The notes: generated from the letters alone by a model not told the origin. 64,000 bases of DNA from Neptuniibacter halophilus (GCF_030295765.1 NZ_AP027292.1:2480001-2544000), one strand, 5' to 3'; positions 1-8,956 are shown, numbered from the stretch's first letter. Translations and numbers: made by a program.

Positions 1-1544
1 TATTCCTGATCCTGAATCCAGAAATCAGCATAGGTGACGTAGCGGTCAAAGATGTTCTGACCGTACTCGGAGTAAGATTCGAGATAGGCGGTCTGAATCT
101 CTTTGCCGAGGAATTCGATATATTTCGGCGCGATGTACTCTTTCAGATAGCCGACATAGCGTTCCTGCAACTCCGCAGGGAACTGCTGCTGTTCGATCTC
201 TTTTTCCAGAACATACAGCAGGTGAACCGGGTTGGCGGCCACCTCTGACGGGTCAAAGTTAAACACCTTGGACAGAATCTTGAACGCGAAACGGGTAGAC
301 AGGCCGTCCATCGCCTCATCGACACCTGCGGAGTCTTTGTACTCCTGCATCGATTTAGCTTTTGGATCGGTGTCTTTCAGGTTTTCACCATCATAGATCC
401 GCATTTTTGAGTAGACGCTGGAGTTTTCAGGCGTTTTGATGCGCGACAGCACCGAGAACTGGGCCAGCATATTCAGTGTATCCGGCGCGCAGGGGGAGTT
501 GTTCAGCGAACTGTTCTCCAGCAGTTTTTCGTAGATATGGATCTCTTCAGTCACCCGGCAGCAGTAGGGCACTTTAACGATGTAGATTCGGTCTATAAAG
601 GCTTCGTTGGTTTTGTTGTTCTTGAAGGTCTGCCACTCGGACTCGTTTGAGTGCGCCAGCAAAATACCGTCGTAGGGGATTGCGCCCATACCTTCAGTAC
701 TGTTGTAGTTACCCTCCTGGGTGGCGGTCAGCAGTGGATGCAGCACTTTGATGGGTGCTTTAAACATCTCAACAAACTCCATAATACCCTGATTGGCACG
801 GCACAACGCGCCGGAGAAGCTGTAGGCATCCGGGTCGTGTTGCGGGAACTCTTCCAGTTTACGGATATCCACTTTACCCACCAGACTGGAGATATCCTGG
901 TTGTTTTCATCGCCGGGTTCAGTTTTGGCGATACCGACCTGATCCAGAATAGACGGGTAGAGTTTGACCACCCGGAACTTGGAGATATCCCCACCAAATT
1001 CATGCATCCGCTTGGCTGCCCAGGGCGACATAATTCCTTTCAGGTAGCGGCGTGGGATTCCGTATTCCTCCTCCAGAATCACGCCATCTTCTTCTGGCTT
1101 AAACAGGCCCAATGGTGATTCAAATACGGGCGAGCCTTTGATTGCATAGAATGGAATATGCTCCATAAGGTGCTTGAGGCGTTCTGCCAGTGAGGACTTA
1201 CCACCGCCGACAGGCCCCAGCAAATAGAGAATCTGTTTACGCTCTTCCAGCCCCTGAGCTGCATGTTTAAAGTAGGAAACAATATTTTCGATCGCATCTT
1301 CCATTCCGTAAAACTCACTGAACGCCGGATAGCGTTTAATCAGTTTGTTGGAAAAGATCCGGCTCATACGCGGATCACTGGCGGTGTCGATCAGCTCGGG
1401 CTCACCAATGGCCTGCAGCATTCGCTCTGCTGCATCAGCGTAGATTAAAGGATCCTGCTTACAGAGCTGCAGATATTCGTCCAGGCTGTACTCTTCCTGC
1501 TGGATTGACTCATATCGGGCTTTGTAGTGGTCAAAGATACTCAT
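1..1544 (-). CDS. prkA: PrkA family serine protein kinase (3' end outside window)
   Basis: The reading frame runs off the left edge of the window, so about 514 codons are visible of a family usually near 640. The N-terminal AAA-like domain carries a P-loop (GPVGGGKS, around residue 105), followed by the long PrkA core with the typical PYDGILLAHSNESEW stretch. PrkA/YeaG proteins are soluble kinases linked to starvation and stress responses and are usually followed by yeaH (DUF444) and spoVR-like genes; those would lie beyond the left edge. The ATG at 1544 is chosen because AAAGAGG sits 9 nt upstream; an in-frame ATG at 1553 is too close to it. The family assignment is secure; the physiological role is inferred from the family. 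Confidence 0.93.
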   Translation of the reverse strand, partial: MSIFDHYKARYESIQQEEYSLDEYLQLCKQDPLIYADAAERMLQAIGEPELIDTASDPRMSRIFSNKLIKRYPAFSEFYGMEDAIENIVSYFKHAAQGLEERKQILYLLGPVGGGKSSLAERLKHLMEHIPFYAIKGSPVFESPLGLFKPEEDGVILEEEYGIPRRYLKGIMSPWAAKRMHEFGGDISKFRVVKLYPSILDQVGIAKTEPGDENNQDISSLVGKVDIRKLEEFPQHDPDAYSFSGALCRANQGIMEFVEMFKAPIKVLHPLLTATQEGNYNSTEGMGAIPYDGILLAHSNESEWQTFKNNKTNEAFIDRIYIVKVPYCCRVTEEIHIYEKLLENSSLNNSPCAPDTLNMLAQFSVLSRIKTPENSSVYSKMRIYDGENLKDTDPKAKSMQEYKDSAGVDEAMDGLSTRFAFKILSKVFNFDPSEVAANPVHLLYVLEKEIEQQQFPAELQERYVGYLKEYIAPKYIEFLGKEIQTAYLESYSEYGQNIFDRYVTYADFWIQDQE

Positions 1545-1702
1545 ATTAATCATCCTCTTTCAGCCAAGACTAGTGATGGATAAAGAAGCGTTTTATGTTT
1601 ACTTTTCCGGGCCTGTATATAGTCAGTGTAGTTCACATTTTCCGACTGTGAGGAAATGATTGTGCTCTTTGGCTCTTTTTTAATCGCATGATTTATAAGG
1701 GG

Positions 1703-2827
1703 TTATACTTCGGCTTGTTGCAGATCATCCAGCAGTGTCCGCAGGAACCGTGCAGCCTCGCCACCAGTGAGTGCGCGGTGATCAAAAGTTATTGATAAAG
1801 GCATAATCCGGTGGACTACCGGCTTGCCTGAGACCGCAACAACCTGCTCGCGAATGACCCCGGCACCGACAATAGCTACCTGGGGCGGAACTACCACCGG
1901 GCTGGCATAACGACCGGCGATTGTGCCGAAATTACTCAGGGTGATAGTAGCTCCCTGCAGCTCCTGTGGAGGAATGGTACGTGCCTTCACATCGGCCCGC
2001 AGCCGATCAAGGCCAGCACGGATATCGCTGGCAGAACGGTTGCCGATATCCCGTAGTACCGGTACGAACAGTCCCTGCTCGGTATCCACGGCAACGCCCA
2101 GATCAATTTTGTCATGCAGCCGTCGGCTCAGTGCAGTGCCGTCGAACCAGGCATTAAAAGCGGGTTCTGCCTGACAGGCGGCGCTGATGGCGTGGATCAG
2201 CCGCAGGGTGATGTCGGTACCTGCAGGCCAACTGTGGATATCGGCATCTTCGTTAATGCTGACCGGCACCACCTCGGCATGGGCCCGGCTCATCGCCTGA
2301 GCCATATGTTTACGCACCCCGCGCAGAGGTTCTGCTTTACCGTGTTGCTGCTCCAGCCGGGCCGCCTGCTCCACATCCGCAGGCGTGATATTACCGTGCT
2401 GGCCGCTGCCCTGTAGCTGGTTCAGATCGATATTCAGGCGTCTGGCCAGAGCCCGCACCGCCGGGGTTGCCCGCAGGCCGGGTGTCTGTGGCAGGCTGCT
2501 GGGGGCTGCGCCGATGATAAATTCATCCTGAGCAGCGCTGCTCTGCGCCGCACGGGGAATCTCACCCACCACGGTGCCACTGTCACCGCTCTCCTCTCCG
2601 GCGAATTCAAGTAAGGGCTCTCCGGTGTGAATGGTGTCACCGGGTTCACCAAACAGATGGGCGATGACCCCGGTCTGAGGGGAGGGCACTTCAATAATGG
2701 CTTTTGCGGTTTCCACGGAAACCAGAATCTGGTCGGTTTTGACCTCGTCCCCTTCACTAACGTGCCACTCCAGAATTTCAGCTTCAGGCAGGCCTTCGCC
2801 CAGATCAGGTAATTTGAAATATTTCAT
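1703..2827 (-). CDS. bkdB: Branched-chain 2-oxoacid dehydrogenase E2 (dihydrolipoamide acyltransferase)
   Basis: This 374-residue E2 subunit transfers the acyl group from E1 to CoA through a swinging lipoyl arm. Domains in order: a single lipoyl domain (residues 1-76, lipoylated Lys42 in VETAKA), a linker, a peripheral subunit-binding domain (about 118-152), and the catalytic acyltransferase domain to the C terminus. The active-site histidine is His350 in DHRALTGG. The position that is Asp in most E2 enzymes (HRxxDG) is Thr354 here. The start overlaps the E1 beta stop by 4 nt (ATGA), so the two are translationally coupled. No E3 (lipoamide dehydrogenase) gene follows, so E3 is probably shared with another complex. 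Branched-chain specificity is inferred from the adjacent leucine dehydrogenase gene. Confidence 0.88.
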   Translation of the reverse strand: MKYFKLPDLGEGLPEAEILEWHVSEGDEVKTDQILVSVETAKAIIEVPSPQTGVIAHLFGEPGDTIHTGEPLLEFAGEESGDSGTVVGEIPRAAQSSAAQDEFIIGAAPSSLPQTPGLRATPAVRALARRLNIDLNQLQGSGQHGNITPADVEQAARLEQQHGKAEPLRGVRKHMAQAMSRAHAEVVPVSINEDADIHSWPAGTDITLRLIHAISAACQAEPAFNAWFDGTALSRRLHDKIDLGVAVDTEQGLFVPVLRDIGNRSASDIRAGLDRLRADVKARTIPPQELQGATITLSNFGTIAGRYASPVVVPPQVAIVGAGVIREQVVAVSGKPVVHRIMPLSITFDHRALTGGEAARFLRTLLDDLQQAEV

Positions 2828-3810
2828 ACAAACTCCAGGGTCTGAGTAACGGAATCGATGATATCCTGCGTATTCGGCAGGTAATGTTTTTCCAACCGGA
2901 AGTAAGGCATTACGGTATCGTAGCCGGTAACGCGGGCAATGGGCGCCTGCAGATCCAGCAGTGCTTTCTCTGCCACACTGGCGGCAATTTCAGCACCCAT
3001 CGCGGCGGTTCTTGGTGCTTCGTGGATAATCACCAGACGACCGGTTTTACGCACGGATGCGAGGATGGTGTCCAGATCCAACGGGCTGATACTGGCCAGA
3101 TCGATCACTTCACAACTAACGCCCTGCTGCGCCAGTTGATCGGCGGCCTGCAGAGTCTCGGTGATCATCGCTCCCCAGCTTAGCAGGGTGATGTCGGAAC
3201 CTTCACGCAGGGTGAAGCAGCGCCCTATAGGCAGGGCTTCGCCGTTATCTTCCACCGTTTGCTGCTGGCTACGGTAGATGCGTTTCGGCTCCAGAAAAAT
3301 GACCGGGTCCGGATCACGGATCGCCGCGAGTAACAGGCCGTAAGCCCGGGCTGGAGAGGAGGGGATGACGACTTTCAGGCCGGGTATATGGCCAAGCAGG
3401 GCCTCGGTGCTTTCTGAATGATGCTCAGGGGCGTGGATGCCGCCACCAAAAGGGGCACGGATCACCAGTGGGCAACTGAGACGGCCGCGGGTTCGGTTAC
3501 GCAACCGGGCCGCATGGCAGATGATCTGCTCCAGTGCGGGAAAGATAAACCCCATAAATTGCATCTCGGCCACCGGTTTCAGCCCCTGACTGGCCATACC
3601 AATTGCCAGACCGGCGATCATATTCTCGGCCAGCGGGGTATCCATCACCCGCTTCAGACCAAACTCATCCCGCAGATTAGCCGTGGCGCGGAAGACACCG
3701 CCGTTAACGCCGATATCTTCACCCAGCAGTACCATATCCGGATCACGACGCATCTCGGAGGCCAGTGCCAGATTAACGGCTTCAAGAAGGCATACTGAAC
3801 TCATGATCAT
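2824..3810 (-). CDS. bkdA2: 2-oxoacid dehydrogenase E1 component, beta subunit
   Basis: This 328-residue transketolase-like beta subunit pairs with the alpha subunit encoded just upstream to form the thiamine-diphosphate E1 heterotetramer that decarboxylates branched-chain 2-oxoacids. Visible hallmarks are VLLGEDIG near the N terminus, ENMIAGLAIGMASQGL, the central RAPFGGG segment, and a C-terminal transketolase domain. It overlaps the alpha subunit gene by 4 nt at its start (3807-3810) and the E2 gene by 4 nt at its end, so the three form a tightly coupled operon. AGGAGG precedes the ATG at 3810. Pyruvate or acetoin as substrate cannot be excluded from sequence alone, but the neighbouring amino acid dehydrogenase favours a branched-chain substrate. 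Confidence 0.9.
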   Translation of the reverse strand: MIMSSVCLLEAVNLALASEMRRDPDMVLLGEDIGVNGGVFRATANLRDEFGLKRVMDTPLAENMIAGLAIGMASQGLKPVAEMQFMGFIFPALEQIICHAARLRNRTRGRLSCPLVIRAPFGGGIHAPEHHSESTEALLGHIPGLKVVIPSSPARAYGLLLAAIRDPDPVIFLEPKRIYRSQQQTVEDNGEALPIGRCFTLREGSDITLLSWGAMITETLQAADQLAQQGVSCEVIDLASISPLDLDTILASVRKTGRLVIIHEAPRTAAMGAEIAASVAEKALLDLQAPIARVTGYDTVMPYFRLEKHYLPNTQDIIDSVTQTLEFV

Positions 3811-4889
3811 TCTCCCTCCTGATGATGGCTGCCACCGGGCATGGCGCGAACCTCAGCCCAGTCGCGTTGCTCATTCAGATGTGACGGCAGTTCGGCATAC
3901 ATGAAATCGAAGATGGAACTGACCGGTTGTGGTGGAATTGCCAGATAGCTGTCGGCCGCCTGCTGGACTAACTGGGCGATTTCCTGCAACAGGGCCTGCT
4001 CCTGATCCTCATCCCAGAAGTTCTGAGAGCGCATGAAATTACGCAGCCGTTTAACCGGCTCCCGCTCCCAGGCTTGTTTCAGCTCATCGTTGGAGCGGTA
4101 ACGGGTGGCATCGTCGGCGGTGGTATGATCACTGAGGCGGTAGCTGATCGCTTCAATCAGGGTCGCCCCTTTGCCTTCATAGGCGCGTTGCAAGGCTGTT
4201 TGCATCGCTTCGTGCATGGCGATCGCATCATTGCCGTCTACCTGAATGCCGGGAATACCTGCACCGATCGCTTTGTCGGCGAGCCTTGTCGCGGCAGACT
4301 GGATCTTGCGGGGCACAGAGATTGCCCACTGGTTGTTATTGATGATGAAAACCACAGGCAGTTGCCAAACACCGGCGATATTCAGTGCTTCCATAAAGTC
4401 GCCTTTGGAAGTACCGCCATCGCCGATCATAGTGACCGCCGCTCTCTTTTCACCGCGGATCTTGATCGCACTGGCGACGCCACAGGCGTGCAGGCACTGG
4501 GTTGCAATGGGCACGGCGTTGGGAAAATCTTTCTGCATCGCCGTTGCCGCGTTACCCCGCTCATCGCCGCCCCAGTAGAGAAAAACCTCTTCCAGTGGCA
4601 TGCCGCGAATAATCTGGCAGGCGTGATTACGGTAGTAGGGGACCAGAACGTCCTCTTTGCTCATGCTCAGGGCCACGCTGACATCAATCGCTTCAGCGCC
4701 CAGCAGCGAGGCATAGGTGCCCAGTTGCCCGGTGCGCTGCAGTGCAATCGCTTTACTGTCGAACTGCCGTGCCAGTTGCATGTAGTGATAACAGCGCTGC
4801 AGCCGGTCCGGTGTGTTACACCAGTCCGGTAGTGTCTGTGTCGGCTGGCCTTCACTGTCGAGATATTGCAGAGGTAACTGATCGGTCAT
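3807..4889 (-). CDS. bkdA1: 2-oxoacid dehydrogenase E1 component, alpha subunit
   Basis: This 360-residue protein is the alpha half of the E1 decarboxylase. The thiamine-diphosphate motif begins at GDGGTSKGD (residues 156-164) and closes with NNN at 184-186, the usual spacing. The open frame extends upstream to 5027, but that stretch overlaps the preceding dehydrogenase gene and does not look like protein of this family. The ATG at 4889 has AGGAGG at the correct distance and gives a family-typical N terminus (MTDQLPLQYL). It lies 16 nt after the leucine dehydrogenase stop and overlaps the beta subunit by 4 nt. The operon order dehydrogenase-E1 alpha-E1 beta-E2 suggests deamination of Leu/Val/Ile followed directly by oxidative decarboxylation. 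Confidence 0.9.
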   Translation of the reverse strand: MTDQLPLQYLDSEGQPTQTLPDWCNTPDRLQRCYHYMQLARQFDSKAIALQRTGQLGTYASLLGAEAIDVSVALSMSKEDVLVPYYRNHACQIIRGMPLEEVFLYWGGDERGNAATAMQKDFPNAVPIATQCLHACGVASAIKIRGEKRAAVTMIGDGGTSKGDFMEALNIAGVWQLPVVFIINNNQWAISVPRKIQSAATRLADKAIGAGIPGIQVDGNDAIAMHEAMQTALQRAYEGKGATLIEAISYRLSDHTTADDATRYRSNDELKQAWEREPVKRLRNFMRSQNFWDEDQEQALLQEIAQLVQQAADSYLAIPPQPVSSIFDFMYAELPSHLNEQRDWAEVRAMPGGSHHQEGE

Positions 4890-4905
4890 TATCCTGTCCT
4901 CCTGC

Positions 4906-5946
4906 TTAGGCTGCCGAGTTGAACTTGGCGGCCTGAATAATCGCTTCGGCCCGCTGATTGGCGATCCGGTGAACCGGTTTCGCACACTGCTGAGCTTCCT
5001 GATAGAGCTGGAATAAAGCATCCCCAATACCTGTTACTTTGCGACGGATCTCAGTCGCCGGGCGTTTGGCGTACTGCAGGGCGACAAAAATGAGTCCCCC
5101 GGCATTGATCAGGTAATCAGGTGCATAAAGAATATCCCGGGCCAGAAGCTGTTCACCGTGCTGCTCTTCGGCCAGTTGGTTGTTGGCTGAACCCGCCACT
5201 ACAGCGACCCTGAGCTGCGGGATGGTGTGATCATTGAGGATGGCGCCCAGTCCGCAGGGGCAGAAAATATCCGCGTCGGCTGCGTATATCTCTTCCGCGG
5301 CTACGGACCGGGCATTGAAATTCTGTTCACAGAGCTGAACCCGCTGCGGGTCGATATCCGCAACGATAAGACGGGCACCAGCCTGATGTAAAAGACGCGC
5401 GACTTCGTAGCCCACGTGGCCCAGTCCCTGAATGCTGACGGTCAGGTCACGCAGGCTGTTACGGTTCAGTTTAAATCGGGCAGAGGCTTTAATCCCTTCG
5501 AATACGCCCAGTGCGGTATTGGGTGAGGGATCGCCAATGTCACTGGTACAGGTAACAAACGGAGTACTCTGGTTGATCTGATCCATATCACTGATCTGGG
5601 TGCCGCTGTCCATGGCGGTGATATAGTCGCCGCCGAGGGTATCGACAAACCGGCCGAAACTCTGCATCAGCGCAGCCCGGTCGAAATCTTCTTCGGGTTG
5701 AATCAGTACCGCTTTAGCGCCGCCGTGGGGCAGGCCGGAGAGGGCTGCTTTGTAACTCATGCCGCGGGCGAGGCGGAGGGCGTCGGTAATTGCATCTTCA
5801 TCACTTGCATAAGGGATAAAACGGCAGCCGCCAATGGCCGGGCCGCGTACAGTGGAGTGTATGGCAATGATCGCCCGGAGACCGGTGTCGGGGTCATGAC
5901 AAAAATGCAGGCGTTGTGTAGCGTTGCTTTCCATCTGCTTGAACAT
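4906..5946 (-). CDS. Leucine/valine dehydrogenase (Glu/Leu/Phe/Val dehydrogenase family)
   Basis: The enzyme should oxidatively deaminate branched-chain L-amino acids to 2-oxoacids with NAD+, feeding the E1/E2 complex encoded downstream. The N-terminal catalytic domain has the two conserved lysines (Lys66 in ARGMSYKAA and Lys78 in HGGAKAV) and the GGDYITAMDSGT segment. The C-terminal Rossmann domain shows GLGHVGYEVARLL. The length of about 346 residues matches Leu and Val dehydrogenases and is much shorter than glutamate dehydrogenase. The frame could also start at GTG 5949; ATG 5946 is preferred because GGAGG then has 8 nt spacing. It is first in the operon, so its promoter should lie in the 5947-6350 gap. 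Confidence 0.88.
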   Translation of the reverse strand: MFKQMESNATQRLHFCHDPDTGLRAIIAIHSTVRGPAIGGCRFIPYASDEDAITDALRLARGMSYKAALSGLPHGGAKAVLIQPEEDFDRAALMQSFGRFVDTLGGDYITAMDSGTQISDMDQINQSTPFVTCTSDIGDPSPNTALGVFEGIKASARFKLNRNSLRDLTVSIQGLGHVGYEVARLLHQAGARLIVADIDPQRVQLCEQNFNARSVAAEEIYAADADIFCPCGLGAILNDHTIPQLRVAVVAGSANNQLAEEQHGEQLLARDILYAPDYLINAGGLIFVALQYAKRPATEIRRKVTGIGDALFQLYQEAQQCAKPVHRIANQRAEAIIQAAKFNSAA

Positions 5947-6350
5947 CACGGGGTCCTCCGCTCTTTCTACAGGAAAACATCTGTCTGAGCCCGGATTCCG
6001 AGGTTACATGGGTCGCATTTTCCGGCGGAACCGAACCCGTTATGGGTATGAGTATCTTTTGGAACTCTACCTTTTGGGATAGCACATGTTTTGGCAAAGC
6101 GCTGAGCAAAAGATTCATTTTTTCAGCGAATAAAAAATCCATTTTGCGACTGCGAAATGAGGCTGAGGGCAGGGAAATAACTCAATCTGTTCCGGCTGCG
6201 GCCGAAAACATGTTGCAATGAGGCAATTGTCAGATAGCTGTTTGGAAATGGGGCAAAAATAGCTGATTTTTTAGACGCCTGTAGAGTCCCATTATTGTTG
6301 AATATGTTTATAATCGATGGATTAAATTTTCTTCGGGGTTGCACAAATAG
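5947..6350. other. Divergent intergenic region between the leucine dehydrogenase operon and the L,D-transpeptidase gene
   Basis: This gap of about 400 nt separates two divergent genes and must hold promoters for both. No convincing coding frame was found. It is AT-richer than the flanking genes. A good -10 element (TATAAT, 6309-6314) faces the transpeptidase. No clear operator palindrome was recognised. Confidence 0.6.
6309..6314 (+). promoter_or_regulatory. Candidate -10 element upstream of the L,D-transpeptidase gene
   Basis: A consensus TATAAT lies 37 nt before the ATG at 6351. There is no good -35 hexamer at 16-18 nt spacing (GTCCCA occupies that place), so the promoter would be weak or activator-dependent if real. 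The evidence is sequence match only. Confidence 0.35.
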
Positions 6351-7559
6351 ATGATAAAGGAATGGACCAGTTCACTGTTGTCATTGGCGATGGCAGCCCT
6401 GATACCGGTGGCCGTACAGGCGCAAGAAGTGAATCCGTACGGCCTGTCAGAAGGAAATGAAGAGCTGCTTCTCAGCGGTCTTCGCAACCTCAATAGCCAC
6501 GAGCTGGATTCGGCGCTTTCCGATCTGCAGCAACTGACCGAGCGGCGTCCGGATTTTCGTCTGGCGCAACTGATCTACGCGGATATTCTCGCAGCTCAGG
6601 CTCATGGCCAGCCGCTGAGTAATCAGGGGGAAGGGCACAAGCAGAAGATCGATGGTCTGATCTCTGAAGCTAAAGCTCGTCTGCTGATGGCTAAAGAGAA
6701 GCCGGGTGCGAATATGCTGCCGGCGGATATGCTGCAACTGTCACCGCAGCAGAAACATATTATCGTGGTCGATACCCGCCTTTCCCGCCTGTTCCTGTTT
6801 GAAAACCAGCAAGGTGTTCCGGTGCTGGTTAAGGATTACTACGCCTCATACGGGCGCGGGGGAATCGGTAAAGAGAAGCGGGGGGATCTGAAAACACCAC
6901 TGGGAGTTTACTTTGTCACCAGTCGCCTGGAAGATGAACAGCTCCCTTCCCGCTACGGTTCAGGCGCGTTGCCACTGAACTACCCTAATGTATGGGATCA
7001 GCGTCACGGCCGGACCGGCAGTGGAATCTGGCTGCATGGATCGCCGGTGGAAACTTACAGTCGACCACCGAAAGCCAGTGAAGGCTGCATCTCCCTGACC
7101 AATCCTGATTTTATCGAACTGGATAAGCAGATCGATTACCTGAACACTCCGGTGCTGGTGGGGCATAATATCCGCTGGATCGAGAAGTCAGACTGGCTGG
7201 CGCAGCGGGATCGTTTCAACAACCTGATCGATCGTTGGGCTGCCGACTGGGAGAGCCGGGATCATCAGCGTTACATCGATAACTATGCGTCCAGTTATCG
7301 TGATGGCAAGCGGGATTTTGCTGATTACTCCAGCTACAAGCAGCGGATCAACAGCAGTAAAAAGTTTATCGATATCGGTGTGCGTAATCTGAGCCTTTAC
7401 CGTTATCCGGATAATCCTGATCTGATGGTTGCCACCTTCCTGCAGGATTACAAGAGTGACAACCTTCAGGGCAGTTCGGTAAAACGTCAGTATTGGGTAT
7501 ACGATCAGGAACGTTGGCGTATCGCTTATGAGGGCAAGCCCTCGCGGGGTAATCCTTAG
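6351..7559 (+). CDS. L,D-transpeptidase (YkuD domain) with C-terminal NTF2-like domain
   Basis: This 402-residue secreted protein begins with a signal peptide (cleavage likely after residue 25, VQA). A YkuD catalytic domain holds the conserved His229 (LHGSP) and Cys246 (SEGCISL). Such enzymes form 3-3 peptidoglycan crosslinks or attach proteins to the wall in the periplasm. The last 110 residues or so form a separate domain with the pattern W-x-x-DWESRDHQRYIDNY and end in YWVYDQERWRIAYEG, which resembles the NTF2/SnoaL-like fold. The same kind of tail is present in the products encoded at 7577 and 9069. The next gene starts 17 nt downstream and is probably co-transcribed. The ErfK/YbiS-like core is clear; the tail assignment is by pattern only. 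Confidence 0.88.
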   Translation: MIKEWTSSLLSLAMAALIPVAVQAQEVNPYGLSEGNEELLLSGLRNLNSHELDSALSDLQQLTERRPDFRLAQLIYADILAAQAHGQPLSNQGEGHKQKIDGLISEAKARLLMAKEKPGANMLPADMLQLSPQQKHIIVVDTRLSRLFLFENQQGVPVLVKDYYASYGRGGIGKEKRGDLKTPLGVYFVTSRLEDEQLPSRYGSGALPLNYPNVWDQRHGRTGSGIWLHGSPVETYSRPPKASEGCISLTNPDFIELDKQIDYLNTPVLVGHNIRWIEKSDWLAQRDRFNNLIDRWAADWESRDHQRYIDNYASSYRDGKRDFADYSSYKQRINSSKKFIDIGVRNLSLYRYPDNPDLMVATFLQDYKSDNLQGSSVKRQYWVYDQERWRIAYEGKPSRGNP

Positions 7560-7576
7560 TCGGCTGGAGAGCGGTA

Positions 7577-8956
7577 TTGAGTGAAGGAATGAGCGCTGCT
7601 GAGCTGTTGCTCAGCAATCTGAGTGACCACCGGGTGATTCGCATCGACGGTGGTGATGAGTGGATGTCGCAACTGACCGCTCAGGTAAAACGTGCTCATC
7701 CGGATTACCTTGAAATCAGCGGCGCACTGGAGCTGCTGCCACTGATGGCCCGACTGGCCCGTCATCTGAATTGTGCAGCGGAAGATCAGGCCATTCGCGA
7801 AGTCCTGAGTCAGCGAAGCTCTCAGGAACAAAGCCTGTTACTGATCGCGCATGTTCAGCAGGTTGATGAAGACGCCCTCCACTATCTGCTAAGTCTGACC
7901 GAGCTCCTCGCCGGGGAGCAGCAGGCGGTGACGGTTTTGCTTTGCTCAACCCCGCAACTGGTGCATCTGTTACAGACGGTTCCCGCGTTGGGAGGTCGTC
8001 TTGATGGCTATTATCAGGAAGAAACAGCCCCGCCTGAACCGCCGCGAGGAGCCGGTCTGAAACCTGTTTACCTGCTGTGTGCACTGCTACTGATCCTGTT
8101 GGTTGCTGTACTGGGTTACAGGGTTGTTGGTACCGGAAGCAGCGGGCCTGAACCGGTCGAAGTGGCTTCTGAGCCAGCACCAGAGCCAGAGCCTGTCAGA
8201 GCATCTGAAACCTCCACCCCGACCGGGGTTGTCGGGCAAAACCCTGTCATTGCGGCAGAGCCTGAATTGACCCCGTCTTCCCGGCCGGACACTCCGCCAC
8301 CGACTCCGCCTGAGCCTGTTGAACCTGAAAGAAGCAATCCGGTAGTGGATAAACAACTACTGACGGAACTGACCGAGGTGGTGAGTCAGGCCCGTCCGCA
8401 GGAAGTGTTGCAGGTCGAGGTTTTACCTCAGCCTGAACCAACGCCAACGCCAACGCCAACGCCAACGCCAACGCCGGTAGCTGAGGAGAAGGTTCAGTCA
8501 GAGGGCCCGCTCACAGCGCAGCAGCGACCTGTTGGGGCTGAGACTGTAAAGCTTCCTTCTGCGATTGAATCTGCAGAGGCCGTCAGTGATGAAGAGGCTG
8601 TGCGTCAGTTAGTTGCTGTCTGGTCTGACGCCTGGCAGAGGCAGGACTGGGATAGCTATATCGCCTGTTACGTACCTGATCAACTGCCGTTCGGTATGAA
8701 AATGTCTTTACCGCAGTGGCTTGAGTTCCGTAAGCAGCGCCTGCTTTCTCCGCAGTGGATAAAGCTGAAGATTGGTGAATTGACCCTGACCCGTCTGGAT
8801 CCGCACTGGTACCGGGTAGAGTTTTATCAGCGCTTCGAAAAGCCCGGCTATGCGGATGAGACCACTAAGCGGCTGGAGCTGAAGCTGACTCCTGATGGCT
8901 GGCGAATCGCCACTGAAGCGCCCAGAGGGACTGTGGTACTGAAGCGTGGCCCCTGA
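7577..8956 (+). CDS. Inner-membrane protein: degenerate ExeA/DamX-like ATPase head, TM, Pro-rich linker and NTF2-like tail
   Basis: The 459-residue protein has four parts. Residues 1-150 look like an ExeA/MshM-type AAA segment but lack a recognisable Walker A, and the Walker B position reads LLLIAHVQQ instead of the usual DE pair, so ATP hydrolysis is unlikely. A strong transmembrane segment follows (about 162-182). A long Pro/Glu/Thr-rich periplasmic linker includes a six-fold TP repeat. The last 110 residues form an NTF2-like domain (WSDAWQRQDWDSYIACY) like those of its neighbours. The topology is cytoplasmic head, periplasmic tail. The start is TTG 7577 with GGAGAG upstream; ATG 7589 is a possible alternative. 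The function is unknown; an envelope-associated scaffold role is inferred from the neighbouring transpeptidase. Confidence 0.75.
   Translation: MSEGMSAAELLLSNLSDHRVIRIDGGDEWMSQLTAQVKRAHPDYLEISGALELLPLMARLARHLNCAAEDQAIREVLSQRSSQEQSLLLIAHVQQVDEDALHYLLSLTELLAGEQQAVTVLLCSTPQLVHLLQTVPALGGRLDGYYQEETAPPEPPRGAGLKPVYLLCALLLILLVAVLGYRVVGTGSSGPEPVEVASEPAPEPEPVRASETSTPTGVVGQNPVIAAEPELTPSSRPDTPPPTPPEPVEPERSNPVVDKQLLTELTEVVSQARPQEVLQVEVLPQPEPTPTPTPTPTPTPVAEEKVQSEGPLTAQQRPVGAETVKLPSAIESAEAVSDEEAVRQLVAVWSDAWQRQDWDSYIACYVPDQLPFGMKMSLPQWLEFRKQRLLSPQWIKLKIGELTLTRLDPHWYRVEFYQRFEKPGYADETTKRLELKLTPDGWRIATEAPRGTVVLKRGP
8438..8473 (+). repeat. Six tandem copies of CCAACG encoding Thr-Pro repeats
   Basis: Six perfect hexamers occur inside the periplasmic linker of the protein encoded at 7577-8956. 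Each unit encodes one Pro-Thr step, so slippage would change linker length by two residues without shifting the frame. Confidence 0.9.

Noticed and set aside
4074..4832. Open frame of about 250 codons on plus, antisense to E1 alpha
   Set aside because: It lies wholly inside a well-supported gene, has no family motif, and such antisense frames are common in GC-rich coding DNA.
4890..5027. Longer start for the E1 alpha gene
   Set aside because: The extension overlaps the upstream dehydrogenase gene, lacks family similarity, and a strong AGGAGG site supports ATG 4889.
8438..8473. Possible CRISPR or minisatellite array
   Set aside because: The hexamer repeat has no spacers and lies in frame in a coding linker. 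No direct-repeat/spacer pattern was seen anywhere in the window.
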